Below are positions 21,564-29,614 of a stretch of DNA of 64,000 nt, piece after piece. The first letter of the stretch is position 1, and every line of letters begins with the position of its first letter. The notes under the pieces are model-generated. The model was not told where the DNA came from. It saw only the letters and a program-made list of their open reading frames with translations, and ran no database searches. The stretch covers positions 11,667 to 75,666 of the forward strand of contig CAZAYP010000020.1 of assembly GCA_964489425.1 (NCBI GenBank), read 5' to 3'. Source of the stretch: CAZAYP01 sp964489425 [NCBI: uncultured Verrucomicrobiota bacterium]. GTDB taxonomy: Bacteria; Verrucomicrobiota; Kiritimatiellia; RZYC01. A program made the position numbers and the translations under genes.

Positions 21564-24061
21564 TCCGCCTTGGGCTTCTCACGATGCCAGGCCAGGGTGA
21601 CCGGGGTGGCAATGAACACCGTGGAGTAGGTACCAGCGATCAGGCCGATGACCAGGGTGAGCGCGAAATCAAAGATCACCCCGCCGCCAAACAGGAGCAG
21701 AACAAGCACGGAGAGCAGGGTGGTGACCGTGGTCAGGATCGTGCGGCTCAGGGTCTGGTTGATGCTCAAGTTGCAAATGTCTTTGTATGATTTGCCCTTG
21801 TAAAGTTTAAGATCCTCGCGGATCCGGTCAAAAATGACAATCGTGTCGTTGGCCGAGTAACCCACGATGGTCAGCAAGGCCGCCACCACCGGAAGGTTGA
21901 TTTGCCGGCCCAGCAGGCAGAACACGCCCGCAGTCACCAGCACATCGTGGACCAAGGCGACGATCGTGCCCACGGCGAACGAGAACTCGAACCGGAAGGA
22001 CAGGTACACGATCATGCCGACCCATGCCCAGATGAAGGCCCAGATCGCCTTGCGCCGCAGTTCCTCGCCAACCTGCCCGCGCACCTGGTCCTCTTTCAGG
22101 ATTTTAAAACCAGCTTCAGTAAACGCTGTGGAGAGCACCTGCTTGGCGGCTTCGTCGTCGTTTTCGCCCACGCGCACGTCCAGGAATTCTTTGGCGCTGC
22201 CGATCTCGCCCATTTCGCGCTGGTACTGGATGGTGGCGTCGATCTTGGCCCCTTGCAACGCATCCCGCACCTGTTCCACCGGCACTTTCTGGTCAAAGCT
22301 TAGCAGCAGCGAGGTGCCGCCCATGAAGTCGACGCCCATGTTTTTCTGGTAACCTTCATAGAAGAAGGCGGCTCCGGTGCCGAGGATGATCACCAGGGAG
22401 ACAATGATCGCCGGGAATTTCAGCCGCAAGAAATCGATGCTGGTGGGCTTGATCAACTGGGTCATGTGCAGGCTCTTCAAGTTGAACTTGCGCACCATAA
22501 CCTCAAAGAACAGGCGCGTGTAGATCAGCACCACGATCATGCTGATGATGATACCGGCGGTCAGGGTCACCGCATAACCGCGGATTGGGCCAGTGCCGAG
22601 GATGAACAGGATGACTGCCGTGATGATCGTTGTAAGGTTGGAGTCAAAGATGGCGCTGAATGCGCGTTCGTAGCCGGCCCCGATGGCAGCCCCGATCGTC
22701 TTGCCGGCCCGCATTTCCTCGCGGATACGCTCATAAATAATCACGTTGGCGTCCACGGCCATACCGACTGACAAAATGATACCTGCAATACCCGGCATGG
22801 TCAGCGTGGGCAGCCCGAACTGGCTCCCGCCAGATGCCGTTGAACTGGTGAACAAGCCGAGGAACCCACCGGCCACGACCATGGCCAGCGGGAACAGAAG
22901 CGCCTCGGTCATCAGCGCAATGTCCGCCACGAAACCCGCATACCGATAATACATGAACATAAACAGCATGACCACGATGATGGACCACAGGGCGGCGCGC
23001 GTGCCGCTGCGGATTGAGTCGCGGCCCAGGGTGGGGTCCACGGTGCTGGTCTGCACCACCTTGACGGGAACGGGCAGGGACCCGGACCGCAGCACGTTGG
23101 CCAGGCGCATGGCTTCCGGCACTTTGAACCGGCCGGAGATTTCCGCCTTGCCGCTGGGAATCTCCTCGCGGATCACCGGCGCAGAGTACAGGGTGCCGTC
23201 AAGGACGATCGCCAGTTGCCGGCCGAGATCGCTGTTGGGGTTCTTGACGCCCCGCGGCGCATAGCTGCGCGTGACGCTGGCAAACTTCTTGGCGCCCTTG
23301 GAATCAAACTCAATTTCCACGTTGGGCTGGTGGGTCATGGGGTTGTAATCCACGGCCGCGCTCTTGAGCGCGTCGCCGGTCAGTTGACGGCGGACTTCAA
23401 CATAGTACGGCCGGTAGATTTCGCGGCCCACGGGGTCCAGGTCGCGCTCCAGCATGAACTCGCAGCCGGCGTGCGGCTCGAACCTGCGGATTTGCTCGCG
23501 CGCGGCCTGGTCCATTTTCTCGTCCGGCACGGCGGACCGATCGCGGACATAGTGCTCGCCGCCTTCGCCCACCTTGAAGCCGAATGGCGCCTTGCCGGCA
23601 TCCAGGAGATCTTTGCCCCAGTCGGCACTTTTCTCGGCCACCAGCCGGAACTCGAGAAACGCGGCATCCTGGATCGAGCGGCGGGCTTGCTCGCGCTTTT
23701 CTTCATCAATACCCGGCAACTGGACAATGATGCGTTCCTGGTCGCGGTAGCTGGCGGAATAGATGACCGGCTCGGAGATGCCCAGGCCGTCCACGCGGTT
23801 GCGGATGACTTCCAAGGCCTGCTCGCGGCCTTGTTGCGCCATTTCCTTGATCCGGGTGGCAATCTCTTCGTCGGTCAGGCCGTCCTGCTGGGCCCGCATG
23901 TCTTTTTCGAGGGTCTGCGTGTCGATTTCCAGGACAAAGCTGGTGCCGCCGCGCAGGTCCAAGCCCAGGGTGACCTTCTTGCTGGGCGGGTAAACCAAGG
24001 CCAGCGATGCGCAAACCATCAATGCCAGTATGAGCCATTTCCACAATGCATTCTTTTCCAT
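21560..24061 (-). CDS. secDF: Fused protein translocase subunit SecDF
   Basis: The product is 833 residues and combines SecD and SecF in one chain, as in PVC-group bacteria, Bacteroidota and Bacillus. It is the proton-driven accessory part of the Sec translocon that helps pull proteins across the inner membrane. The SecD half starts with a membrane segment (residues ~8-24) and '[14 protein letters not shown]'. It then has the large periplasmic P1 region and the membrane block '[28 protein letters not shown]'. The SecF half begins after '[18 protein letters not shown]' and has '[14 protein letters not shown]' and '[17 protein letters not shown]'. Twelve membrane segments are expected in total. 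It lies 54 bases after yajC and overlaps recJ by four bases. The many large secreted proteins in this window would depend on it. Confidence 0.96.
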   Translation of the reverse strand: [833 protein letters not shown]

Positions 24062-24115
24062 GTTCTGTCTTTCCCGTGTTATACGAAGCTGATTGTCTAC
24101 CCGTGCCCGCGGACC

Positions 24116-24502
24116 TTAGCGGCCGGCGGGTTGCCCGGCGGTTTCGGCTTCCGGTTCCTGGCCCTTGTCCAGCACCTGGGTGACCGCGGAGCGCACCACC
24201 TCGACTTTGACATTGTCGCTGATCTTAATCAGCATGGTTTTTTCCTTCACGTTGGTCACCACGCCGAGGACGCCACCGCCAAAAACAACGCGATCGCCGC
24301 TCTTGATGGCGCCTAACAGGTTTTGCCGTTCTTTGGCCCGCTTTTGCTGCGGCCGGATCATCATGAAATAGAAAATCCCGATCATGATGACAATCCAGCC
24401 CACCATGTAAAGGGGTGATTGCTGCCCTTCGCCCGGTCCGGCCCCACCCGCGGGGCCGCCGACCATGGCCAACCCCAACATCATTATATCCATAGAATAC
24501 AT
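24116..24502 (-). CDS. yajC: Sec translocon accessory subunit YajC
   Basis: The product is 128 residues, typical for YajC. It has one membrane segment (about residues 32-47, 'VGWIVIMIGIFYFMMIRPQQKR'), followed by the family signature R-P-Q-Q-K-R and a small cytoplasmic beta domain with 'IKSGDRVVFGGGVLGVV'. YajC associates with SecDF in the inner membrane. The start at 24502 is backed by an AAGGAG ribosome site. It is the first gene of the yajC-secDF-recJ operon, behind a good sigma-70-type promoter. The Gly/Ala-rich N-terminal stretch before the membrane segment is slightly longer than usual. Confidence 0.94.
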   Translation of the reverse strand: MYSMDIMMLGLAMVGGPAGGAGPGEGQQSPLYMVGWIVIMIGIFYFMMIRPQQKRAKERQNLLGAIKSGDRVVFGGGVLGVVTNVKEKTMLIKISDNVKVEVVRSAVTQVLDKGQEPEAETAGQPAGR

Positions 24503-24541
24503 GCTCCTTCCATCCCATGCGGTCCGAAAAACAAAACGCGG

Positions 24542-24570
24542 ATACTATGCCGTGGCATCTAGGCTGACAA
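24542..24570 (-). promoter_or_regulatory. Sigma-70-type promoter of the yajC-secDF-recJ operon
   Basis: On the minus strand TTGTCA (24570-24565) and TAGTAT (24547-24542) are separated by 17 bases. Each matches five of six consensus positions. Transcription would start near 24535, giving a leader of about 33 bases with the AAGGAG site before yajC. Confidence 0.65.
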
Positions 24571-24773
24571 GCTGTTTTTTTGCTTGAACGGCGTTCTGGC
24601 TTGGATGCGCGCCGCCGCACAACCCAGATGGCGCTTTGTTCCGCGATCAATCCATGGGGAAACCAGGAACTCGAGAAAAGTTGTTGTGTTCATGGATATT
24701 TGTTTTAACTATGGTTTCAGGTGGACTGATTACATGGTAGACATGGATCCGTTTTTTCGCGGATGGATGATGG

Positions 24774-25541
24774 ATGAAACATAATATGCAGGTAGCCGTT
24801 GGGACAGCGGCGCGCGGATGCGGCCGAAAATGGATGGCGCCAGCCGCCAGCCTGGCTGTGATGGCCTGGGCCATGGCAACTGCCCAGGCGGAGTCTCCGG
24901 CCCGACTGCCGGTCAGCGCCATGACCAAGGAAGAAATTTCCGCGTTGCCGCTGGCCCGGTACCCGGGCGCCGTCACTATCCCGGCCACGGAAGCCGAGTT
25001 GCAGGCCGCAACGCGGCAGTTGCAGCAGGAATCCGTGCTTGGGTTTGATATGGAAGCTCGGCCGGCTTTTAAAAAAGGCGAGCTCTACCCGCCGGCCCTG
25101 CTGCAGTTGGCGGGCGCCGACCGGGTCTACCTGATCCGTCTGAACCGCCTGGGATTGACCCCGGAACTCAGGGCGATCCTGGCCGATCCGGATATTCTCA
25201 AAGTCGGCGTCGGCGCCGCGGCCGACTGCAGCGCCCTGCAAGATCTGGCGGCGTTTGAACCGGCGGGGTTTGTCAACCTGGACGATCTGGCCAAAGAAAT
25301 GGGCATCCGCCGGCCCAGCTTGCGCGGGCTGACCGCGGTGCTGCTCAAGTTCCGCATCAGCAAAAGCGCCCAGACCAGCAACTGGGAAGCCCCGGAGCTC
25401 ACCCCGGGTCAAGTCAGCTATGCTGCCACCGACGCCTGGGTCGGGCGGGAAATTTACCGGCGCATGCAGGAGTTGGGATATGTGCCGGCTTCTTCCAAGG
25501 ATAAGAAATCGGTCCCCAAACAAGGAGCATCCCATGAGTAA
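24774..25541 (+). CDS. DEDDy 3'-5' exonuclease with apparent signal peptide
   Basis: The product is 255 residues. The exonuclease fold (RNase D/WRN-like) is shown by D92-x-E94 ('GFDMEARP'), D151 in 'LKVGVGAAADCSAL', and Y216-xxx-D220 in 'YAATDAW'; these are the four acidic residues and the tyrosine of the DEDDy class. The body from 'MTKEEISALPL' matches the usual start of bacterial homologues. The first 40 residues are extra and look like a Sec signal peptide: basic R-K, hydrophobic core, then A-T-A-Q-A before E-S. A start at the internal ATG 24921 would remove this, but no good ribosome site precedes it. The stop overlaps the next gene's start by eight bases, and that gene is also secreted. 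Either the enzyme acts outside the cytoplasm or the upstream start is not used. Confidence 0.8.
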   Translation: MKHNMQVAVGTAARGCGRKWMAPAASLAVMAWAMATAQAESPARLPVSAMTKEEISALPLARYPGAVTIPATEAELQAATRQLQQESVLGFDMEARPAFKKGELYPPALLQLAGADRVYLIRLNRLGLTPELRAILADPDILKVGVGAAADCSALQDLAAFEPAGFVNLDDLAKEMGIRRPSLRGLTAVLLKFRISKSAQTSNWEAPELTPGQVSYAATDAWVGREIYRRMQELGYVPASSKDKKSVPKQGASHE

Positions 25542-26391
25542 GCACGGATTGGTCTGGTTGCTTGGCCTGCTGGCCGGCGCGCAAGTCGGATTGGCCGATG
25601 AGTTGGTCAACTTGTATTCCAACGCCCTGCAGGACACCAAGATTGCGCGGCCGGAAGAGATCTGTGGTGACCTCACGGCCGTGGCCCTTTACAACACGAA
25701 CCTTGCCTGGCGCGTGGGGCCCGATGGCACGTCGCGCCAGGTCCGTGTGGTCTCGTTCATGACCGCGGCCACGGCCAACAACTACTATTCCGTGGGCCAC
25801 CATGAGCTGACCGGCGGCGAGCCGTGGATCACGCTGTATCCGGAGCTCCGCGACTTCAACGCCCGCAGCGGGCTGAGCAACTCCAATCTGCTGATGCGCA
25901 TGAACCAGGTGCTGGGCCTGCCGCCGACCGCGGTGAACGATACGGTCGTGGAATTCTACATTGATCCCGTTTTCCTGGTGCGGCCAGCCCCGGACCCGGA
26001 AATCAATGACGCCTCCGCCGGGCTGGTGTTGTATACCAACTCGCCGTACCTGACGCCCAACGCCAACCTCAGCACCAATTATGTGACCTGGTTTAACGCC
26101 ATGTACGATTCGCGGAACTACGATTACTTCTCCACGGTGCAGCCGCCTTACACCAACATCCAGGCATGGCCCTGTTCGCGGCTGGGCTATACCTACGACT
26201 GGGCGGCGTCTTGCACCAGCCACGTCGGGCTCGCGGAATACGCCATTCCCGTGCGCGGCCTGTTTTTCAAGCAGGGATACACCAGCGTGCCCATCGACGT
26301 GGTCACCATCACCAACGCCATCTACTACAAGAGCCCCAGCGCGCGGCGCGCAAATCCCGGCATCCCGCTGCTGCTCCTGCTGGGCCTGTAG
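25534..26391 (+). CDS. Secreted protein of unknown function
   Basis: The product is 285 residues. The ATG at 25534 has an AAGGAG ribosome site and overlaps the end of the exonuclease gene by eight bases, so the two are likely translated together. Residues 1-21 are a signal peptide (L-V-W-L-L-G-L-L-A-G-A-Q-V-G-L-A, cleavage before D-E-L). The mature part is rich in Asn, Tyr, Pro and aromatic residues ('TTVQPPYTNIQAWPCSRLGYTYDWAASC'-like at ~205-230) with two cysteines that could form a disulfide. It ends in the hydrophobic tail N-P-G-I-P-L-L-L-L-L-G-L. I do not recognise the family. The hydrophobic C-terminus resembles a sorting or membrane-anchoring tail. Confidence 0.68.
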   Translation: MSKHGLVWLLGLLAGAQVGLADELVNLYSNALQDTKIARPEEICGDLTAVALYNTNLAWRVGPDGTSRQVRVVSFMTAATANNYYSVGHHELTGGEPWITLYPELRDFNARSGLSNSNLLMRMNQVLGLPPTAVNDTVVEFYIDPVFLVRPAPDPEINDASAGLVLYTNSPYLTPNANLSTNYVTWFNAMYDSRNYDYFSTVQPPYTNIQAWPCSRLGYTYDWAASCTSHVGLAEYAIPVRGLFFKQGYTSVPIDVVTITNAIYYKSPSARRANPGIPLLLLLGL

Positions 26392-26406
26392 GCGGGCGGC
26401 GGCGGT

Positions 26407-26937
26407 TCAGGCGCCGGGCGTGGGCGGGTCGGACAGGTAAAAGCGCCACTGGCAAAACAGGTCGGGCGGATGCGCATCCGGCGGCGCGAACCGGCACTCC
26501 ACGCGGATCCGTGGGTCCACGACGCGCGCGATGCTCTCAAACTCGGCGCGGTGCATGGCCTGGCACACGTACTCGCCCAGCCCGCGCTGCAGCCGCGCCT
26601 CCTGGCTGGGGCAGTGGGGCACGGACAGGATCACCTCGTGCTCCCGCTCTTCGATTTGGTACCCGACCATCATGCTCCAGGGGAACAGGCGCAGGGTTTG
26701 GACAAACCCCTTGAGGCCGGTTTCCGTGATTTGATAGCGCTTGCGCAGCTCGCGCGCGCCCAGCCCGGACACGCGGCCCCAGACCTGTTCGTTGAGCGCT
26801 TCGGCCACCGGTTGGCCCAACCGTTCCGTGGCGTAGATGAACCAGAACGCATCCACCACCCGGTAATGCCACAGGAGAAACTCGATGTATCCCCGCAGTT
26901 GGGCGGCATCCATGTTGTCCAACGGTTCCAGGTGCAT
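26407..26937 (-). CDS. DUF6125-like protein
   Basis: The product is 176 residues, with no signal peptide. The N-terminal half has aromatic-rich helices ('[26 protein letters not shown]', residues ~15-40). The second half has the pattern '[28 protein letters not shown]' followed by '[26 protein letters not shown]' (residues ~106-165), with four spaced cysteines. I recognise this cysteine and 'DPRIxVECxFxPPDxHP' pattern from proteins annotated as DUF6125 in anaerobes. That family is related in shape to L-2-amino-thiazoline-4-carboxylic acid hydrolase-like proteins, but its function is not known to me. It converges with the secreted gene on the other strand, 15 bases away, and is divergent from nfu. 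Confidence 0.7.
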   Translation of the reverse strand: MHLEPLDNMDAAQLRGYIEFLLWHYRVVDAFWFIYATERLGQPVAEALNEQVWGRVSGLGARELRKRYQITETGLKGFVQTLRLFPWSMMVGYQIEEREHEVILSVPHCPSQEARLQRGLGEYVCQAMHRAEFESIARVVDPRIRVECRFAPPDAHPPDLFCQWRFYLSDPPTPGA

Positions 26938-27087
26938 TGCACAATTTCCTGTCGGTTGCCCATTCGCCAGGCGACTGCCGCCGGCCGATGATTGACTTGA
27001 AAACGTGTGAGAATCTACGCTGGCGCGCTGAGCATCGTCAAGCCGTGCGCCAAGAGATCCGCGCGGTTGCTGGATGCCCGCATTTGC

Positions 27088-27117
27088 TTGCGTTGCCGGC
27101 GCGGGATGACCTATAGT
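27088..27117 (+). promoter_or_regulatory. Possible promoter of nfu
   Basis: TTGCGT (27088-27093) and TATAGT (27112-27117) are 18 bases apart, in the 224-base gap between divergent genes. The -10 matches five of six consensus positions; the -35 is weak. The start point would be near 27124. Confidence 0.4.
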
Positions 27118-27161
27118 GCGCGCGCTGGATAATAAGTGAGTTCCATTGGAAGGAGACGACC

Positions 27162-27446
27162 ATGACGGAAACCAACAGCGCCCAAGCCGGCTTGCCGGAC
27201 GCCGACCTGGCGGTCAAGGTGACAGAGTTGTTTGATCAGATGATCAACCCCATGCTGGCAAGCCACGGCGGCTTCGTCAACCTGGTAAAGGTCGAAAACG
27301 GCAACGTGTACGTCGAACTGGGCGGCGGGTGCCGCGGCTGTTCCGGCGCGCGCATGACGCTCAAGATGGGCGTGGAAAAAGCCTTGCGGGAAAAGATCCC
27401 CGGCATGACCGGCCAGGTGATCGACGCCACCGACCACGGTTGCTAA
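27162..27446 (+). CDS. NifU-like iron-sulfur cluster scaffold (Nfu type)
   Basis: The product is 94 residues and consists of one NifU C-terminal domain. The motif '[10 protein letters not shown]' gives C57-xx-C60, which binds a bridging 4Fe-4S cluster between two subunits. Preceding it, '[28 protein letters not shown]' is the family's usual core. Nfu proteins carry and hand over iron-sulfur clusters to apo-enzymes in the cytoplasm; in this window the aldo/keto reductase and hybrid-cluster protein are possible clients, though not linked by position. A GGAAGGAG ribosome site precedes the ATG. The gene starts a plus-strand group of three with the next two genes. Confidence 0.92.
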   Translation: MTETNSAQAGLPDADLAVKVTELFDQMINPMLASHGGFVNLVKVENGNVYVELGGGCRGCSGARMTLKMGVEKALREKIPGMTGQVIDATDHGC

Positions 27447-27479
27447 CGCCGCGGCCACACGGGCGGACACGGAGAGCCT

Positions 27480-28073
27480 ATGAACCTGGTTTGGATCATC
27501 CTGATGTTGCTGGGCGGGCTGATCGCCCTGGTGGGCGGGATCCTGTTCCTGGTGGCTGCGTTCCGGGAAAGCATCCTCTGGGGCTTGGCCGTGCTGTTCA
27601 TCCCGTTCGCGGGGCTGGTCTTCCTGATTGCTCACTGGCAGGACGCGAAGAAACCGTTCCTGCTGCAGTTGCTGGGATCCCTGATTTATTCGGTAGCCTT
27701 TTTCATGATGCTGCCCAAGGATGCGCTCAAGGCCGGGCCCATGGACCCAGGCCGCTTTCTGGCCCTGGTCAAGAGTTCCGCCGGCGCCCCGGCCAAAGCC
27801 AAACCGGCCCCGGCCCGGGTTGAGCAGCCAACCCCCAAACCGGCCATGACTCCCGTCACCGCCACGGTCACGAATGCGCCCGCCAGCACCAATGCGCCGG
27901 CGCCGACCGCGACGCCGGCCGGAGTCATCGGCATGAAGCTGTCCGACCTTCGCGCCCGCCTGGGACCGCCGCAAGGCGTCATGCGATCCGGCAGCGGCAC
28001 CGTGTACCTCTATCCTGACCGGGAGTTGTTTTCCAAGGACGGCGAGCGCGTTACCAGCGAAAAAATGAGATAA
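27480..28073 (+). CDS. Small membrane protein with Pro/Ala/Thr linker and BamE-like tail
   Basis: The product is 197 residues. Three hydrophobic segments fill residues ~3-28, ~33-50 and ~58-78. A low-complexity linker rich in Pro, Ala, Thr and Lys follows (~98-145). The last ~50 residues contain 'GVIGMKLSDLRARLGPPQGVMRSGSGTVYLYPD', positions ~147-179. That tail has the G-M-x-x-x-D-L-x-x-x-L-G-P-P pattern of SmpA/BamE-like modules, which bind other envelope proteins; this is only a pattern match. The gene lies 33 bases after nfu and 3 bases before the amidohydrolase gene, so all three are likely one transcript. Its function is unknown. Confidence 0.65.
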   Translation: MNLVWIILMLLGGLIALVGGILFLVAAFRESILWGLAVLFIPFAGLVFLIAHWQDAKKPFLLQLLGSLIYSVAFFMMLPKDALKAGPMDPGRFLALVKSSAGAPAKAKPAPARVEQPTPKPAMTPVTATVTNAPASTNAPAPTATPAGVIGMKLSDLRARLGPPQGVMRSGSGTVYLYPDRELFSKDGERVTSEKMR

Positions 28074-28076
28074 TCC

Positions 28077-29573
28077 ATGAAAAAAGCGAGCCCAAGCAAG
28101 GTCAACTTCATCCGCGCCCGGTACCTGCTGCCGATGCAGGATGGCCGGCGGATCGCGGATGGCTATGTCCTGTATGCCGGCGAGACCATCCTCGAAGCGG
28201 GCCCGTTCACCAAGGCCAAGGCGCGCCAGCTGGCCGCGAAGTACGGCCGGCAACTGGACGTGCTGGCCGGGCCGGCCCGCGAAAACCTGGACGCGGATCC
28301 CCAGACGCGGAAGTTCTACCAGCACAACGCAGTGCTGCTGCCCGGGTTTGTCAAGGCGCACGGCCACGACCACGAGAGTCCGCTGATCGGCCTGGTCAAG
28401 GACGAGCCGCTCACGGTCTGGCTGGACGGGGCGGTGAACCTGTTCACCAAGTTCATCACCGAGCATTACAAGCAGCTGACCGCGCGTTACGGGTGCACTC
28501 CCAACTACCTGACCTATGCCAAGGCCCGGCTGGACGATATTTATTACGGCATCACCGCCACCATGGTGCACCACTGCAACTACAACAAGTACCACGTCGA
28601 AGACATCGTCGCCGCCAACGAGGCGACCGGCACCAAGATGATTGTTGCCGTGGGCAGCCAGGACCGCAACTATTACGAGAAGATCCTGGACAAGCCCGCG
28701 TCGGTCGCGGTGCGGCGGCTGGACGAGTATTACGAAAAGTTCAAGCACCTGCGCAAAGTCCGCATTATCCCCGGGCCGGACCAGGACTTTTCCAACGGGC
28801 CCGAGTTGCTGAAGGCGCTGAAGCAGTGGGCCAATGATCACGGCACCCTGATCCATTGCCACAGCTCGGAGGAGTACAACACCACCGAGTGGTTCAAGAA
28901 AGAATACGGCAGCACGCCGGTGGAATATTTCGACAGCATCGGGTTTTTAGACGCGAACACCGTGCTGGCGCACCAGGTGCAGACCACCCCGCACGACCTG
29001 GAGATCCTGGCGCGCACCAAGACGAAAATCGTCCACAACCCGCTGGCCAACACGATCCTCGGGTCCGGCATGCCGCCGATCATGGAGATGATTGCGCGCG
29101 GCATCGAGGTGGCCATTTCCACGGATGGCTCCGGCTCCGCGGACAACCAGAACATTCTCGGCGCCGCGCGCCTGGCCAGCCAGTACCAGAAAGCGCTGCA
29201 CAAGAATCCCAAGAATCTCCCGGCCGCAGACGTGCTGGACCGCATCACGCGGGTGCCGGCGCGCATGCTGGGCATGAATGCCGGGACGCTGGAACCGGGC
29301 AAGGATGCGGATATCGTGCTCCTGGACCTGGGCCGGCCCAACCTGATTCCCACCCGCCTCGACACCGTGGTGGAGAACCTGATCTGGGCCGCGGACGGCA
29401 GCGAGGTCAAGTACGTGATCGCCAACGGCCGGATGCTGCTGGACAACAAGCGCTTCACGCTGCCGGGCATCGACAGCGGCGACATCCTCGACAAGATGGG
29501 CGACCTGGCGCGGCGCTTTGATGCGTTCCGCAAGAAGGCCGGCCAACTGCGCGGCACCGGCGCGCATCGCTGA
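28077..29573 (+). CDS. Metal-dependent amidohydrolase (SAH/MTA or guanine deaminase-like)
   Basis: The product is 498 residues, cytoplasmic. It belongs to the amidohydrolase superfamily, subgroup of aminohydrolases acting on ring amino groups. Metal-binding residues are visible: H95-x-H97 in 'KAHGHDHE', a His in 'LIHCHSSEE' with the usual Glu two residues on, a His in 'VLAHQVQ', and the Asp of 'ISTDGSGS'. The C-terminal 'GTLEPGKDADIVLLDLGRPNL' strand returns to the small beta domain, as in the family. The 30-residue insert before the HxH motif ('AGPARENLDADPQTRKFYQHNAV', ~64-86) is longer than usual. The substrate cannot be told from sequence; S-adenosylhomocysteine, methylthioadenosine, chlorohydrolase or guanine-type substrates are all possible. 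Confidence 0.82.
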   Translation: MKKASPSKVNFIRARYLLPMQDGRRIADGYVLYAGETILEAGPFTKAKARQLAAKYGRQLDVLAGPARENLDADPQTRKFYQHNAVLLPGFVKAHGHDHESPLIGLVKDEPLTVWLDGAVNLFTKFITEHYKQLTARYGCTPNYLTYAKARLDDIYYGITATMVHHCNYNKYHVEDIVAANEATGTKMIVAVGSQDRNYYEKILDKPASVAVRRLDEYYEKFKHLRKVRIIPGPDQDFSNGPELLKALKQWANDHGTLIHCHSSEEYNTTEWFKKEYGSTPVEYFDSIGFLDANTVLAHQVQTTPHDLEILARTKTKIVHNPLANTILGSGMPPIMEMIARGIEVAISTDGSGSADNQNILGAARLASQYQKALHKNPKNLPAADVLDRITRVPARMLGMNAGTLEPGKDADIVLLDLGRPNLIPTRLDTVVENLIWAADGSEVKYVIANGRMLLDNKRFTLPGIDSGDILDKMGDLARRFDAFRKKAGQLRGTGAHR

Positions 29574-29614
29574 TCCCGGAATGGGGCTGACGCTGCCCGT
29601 GGCGCGGGGGGGGA

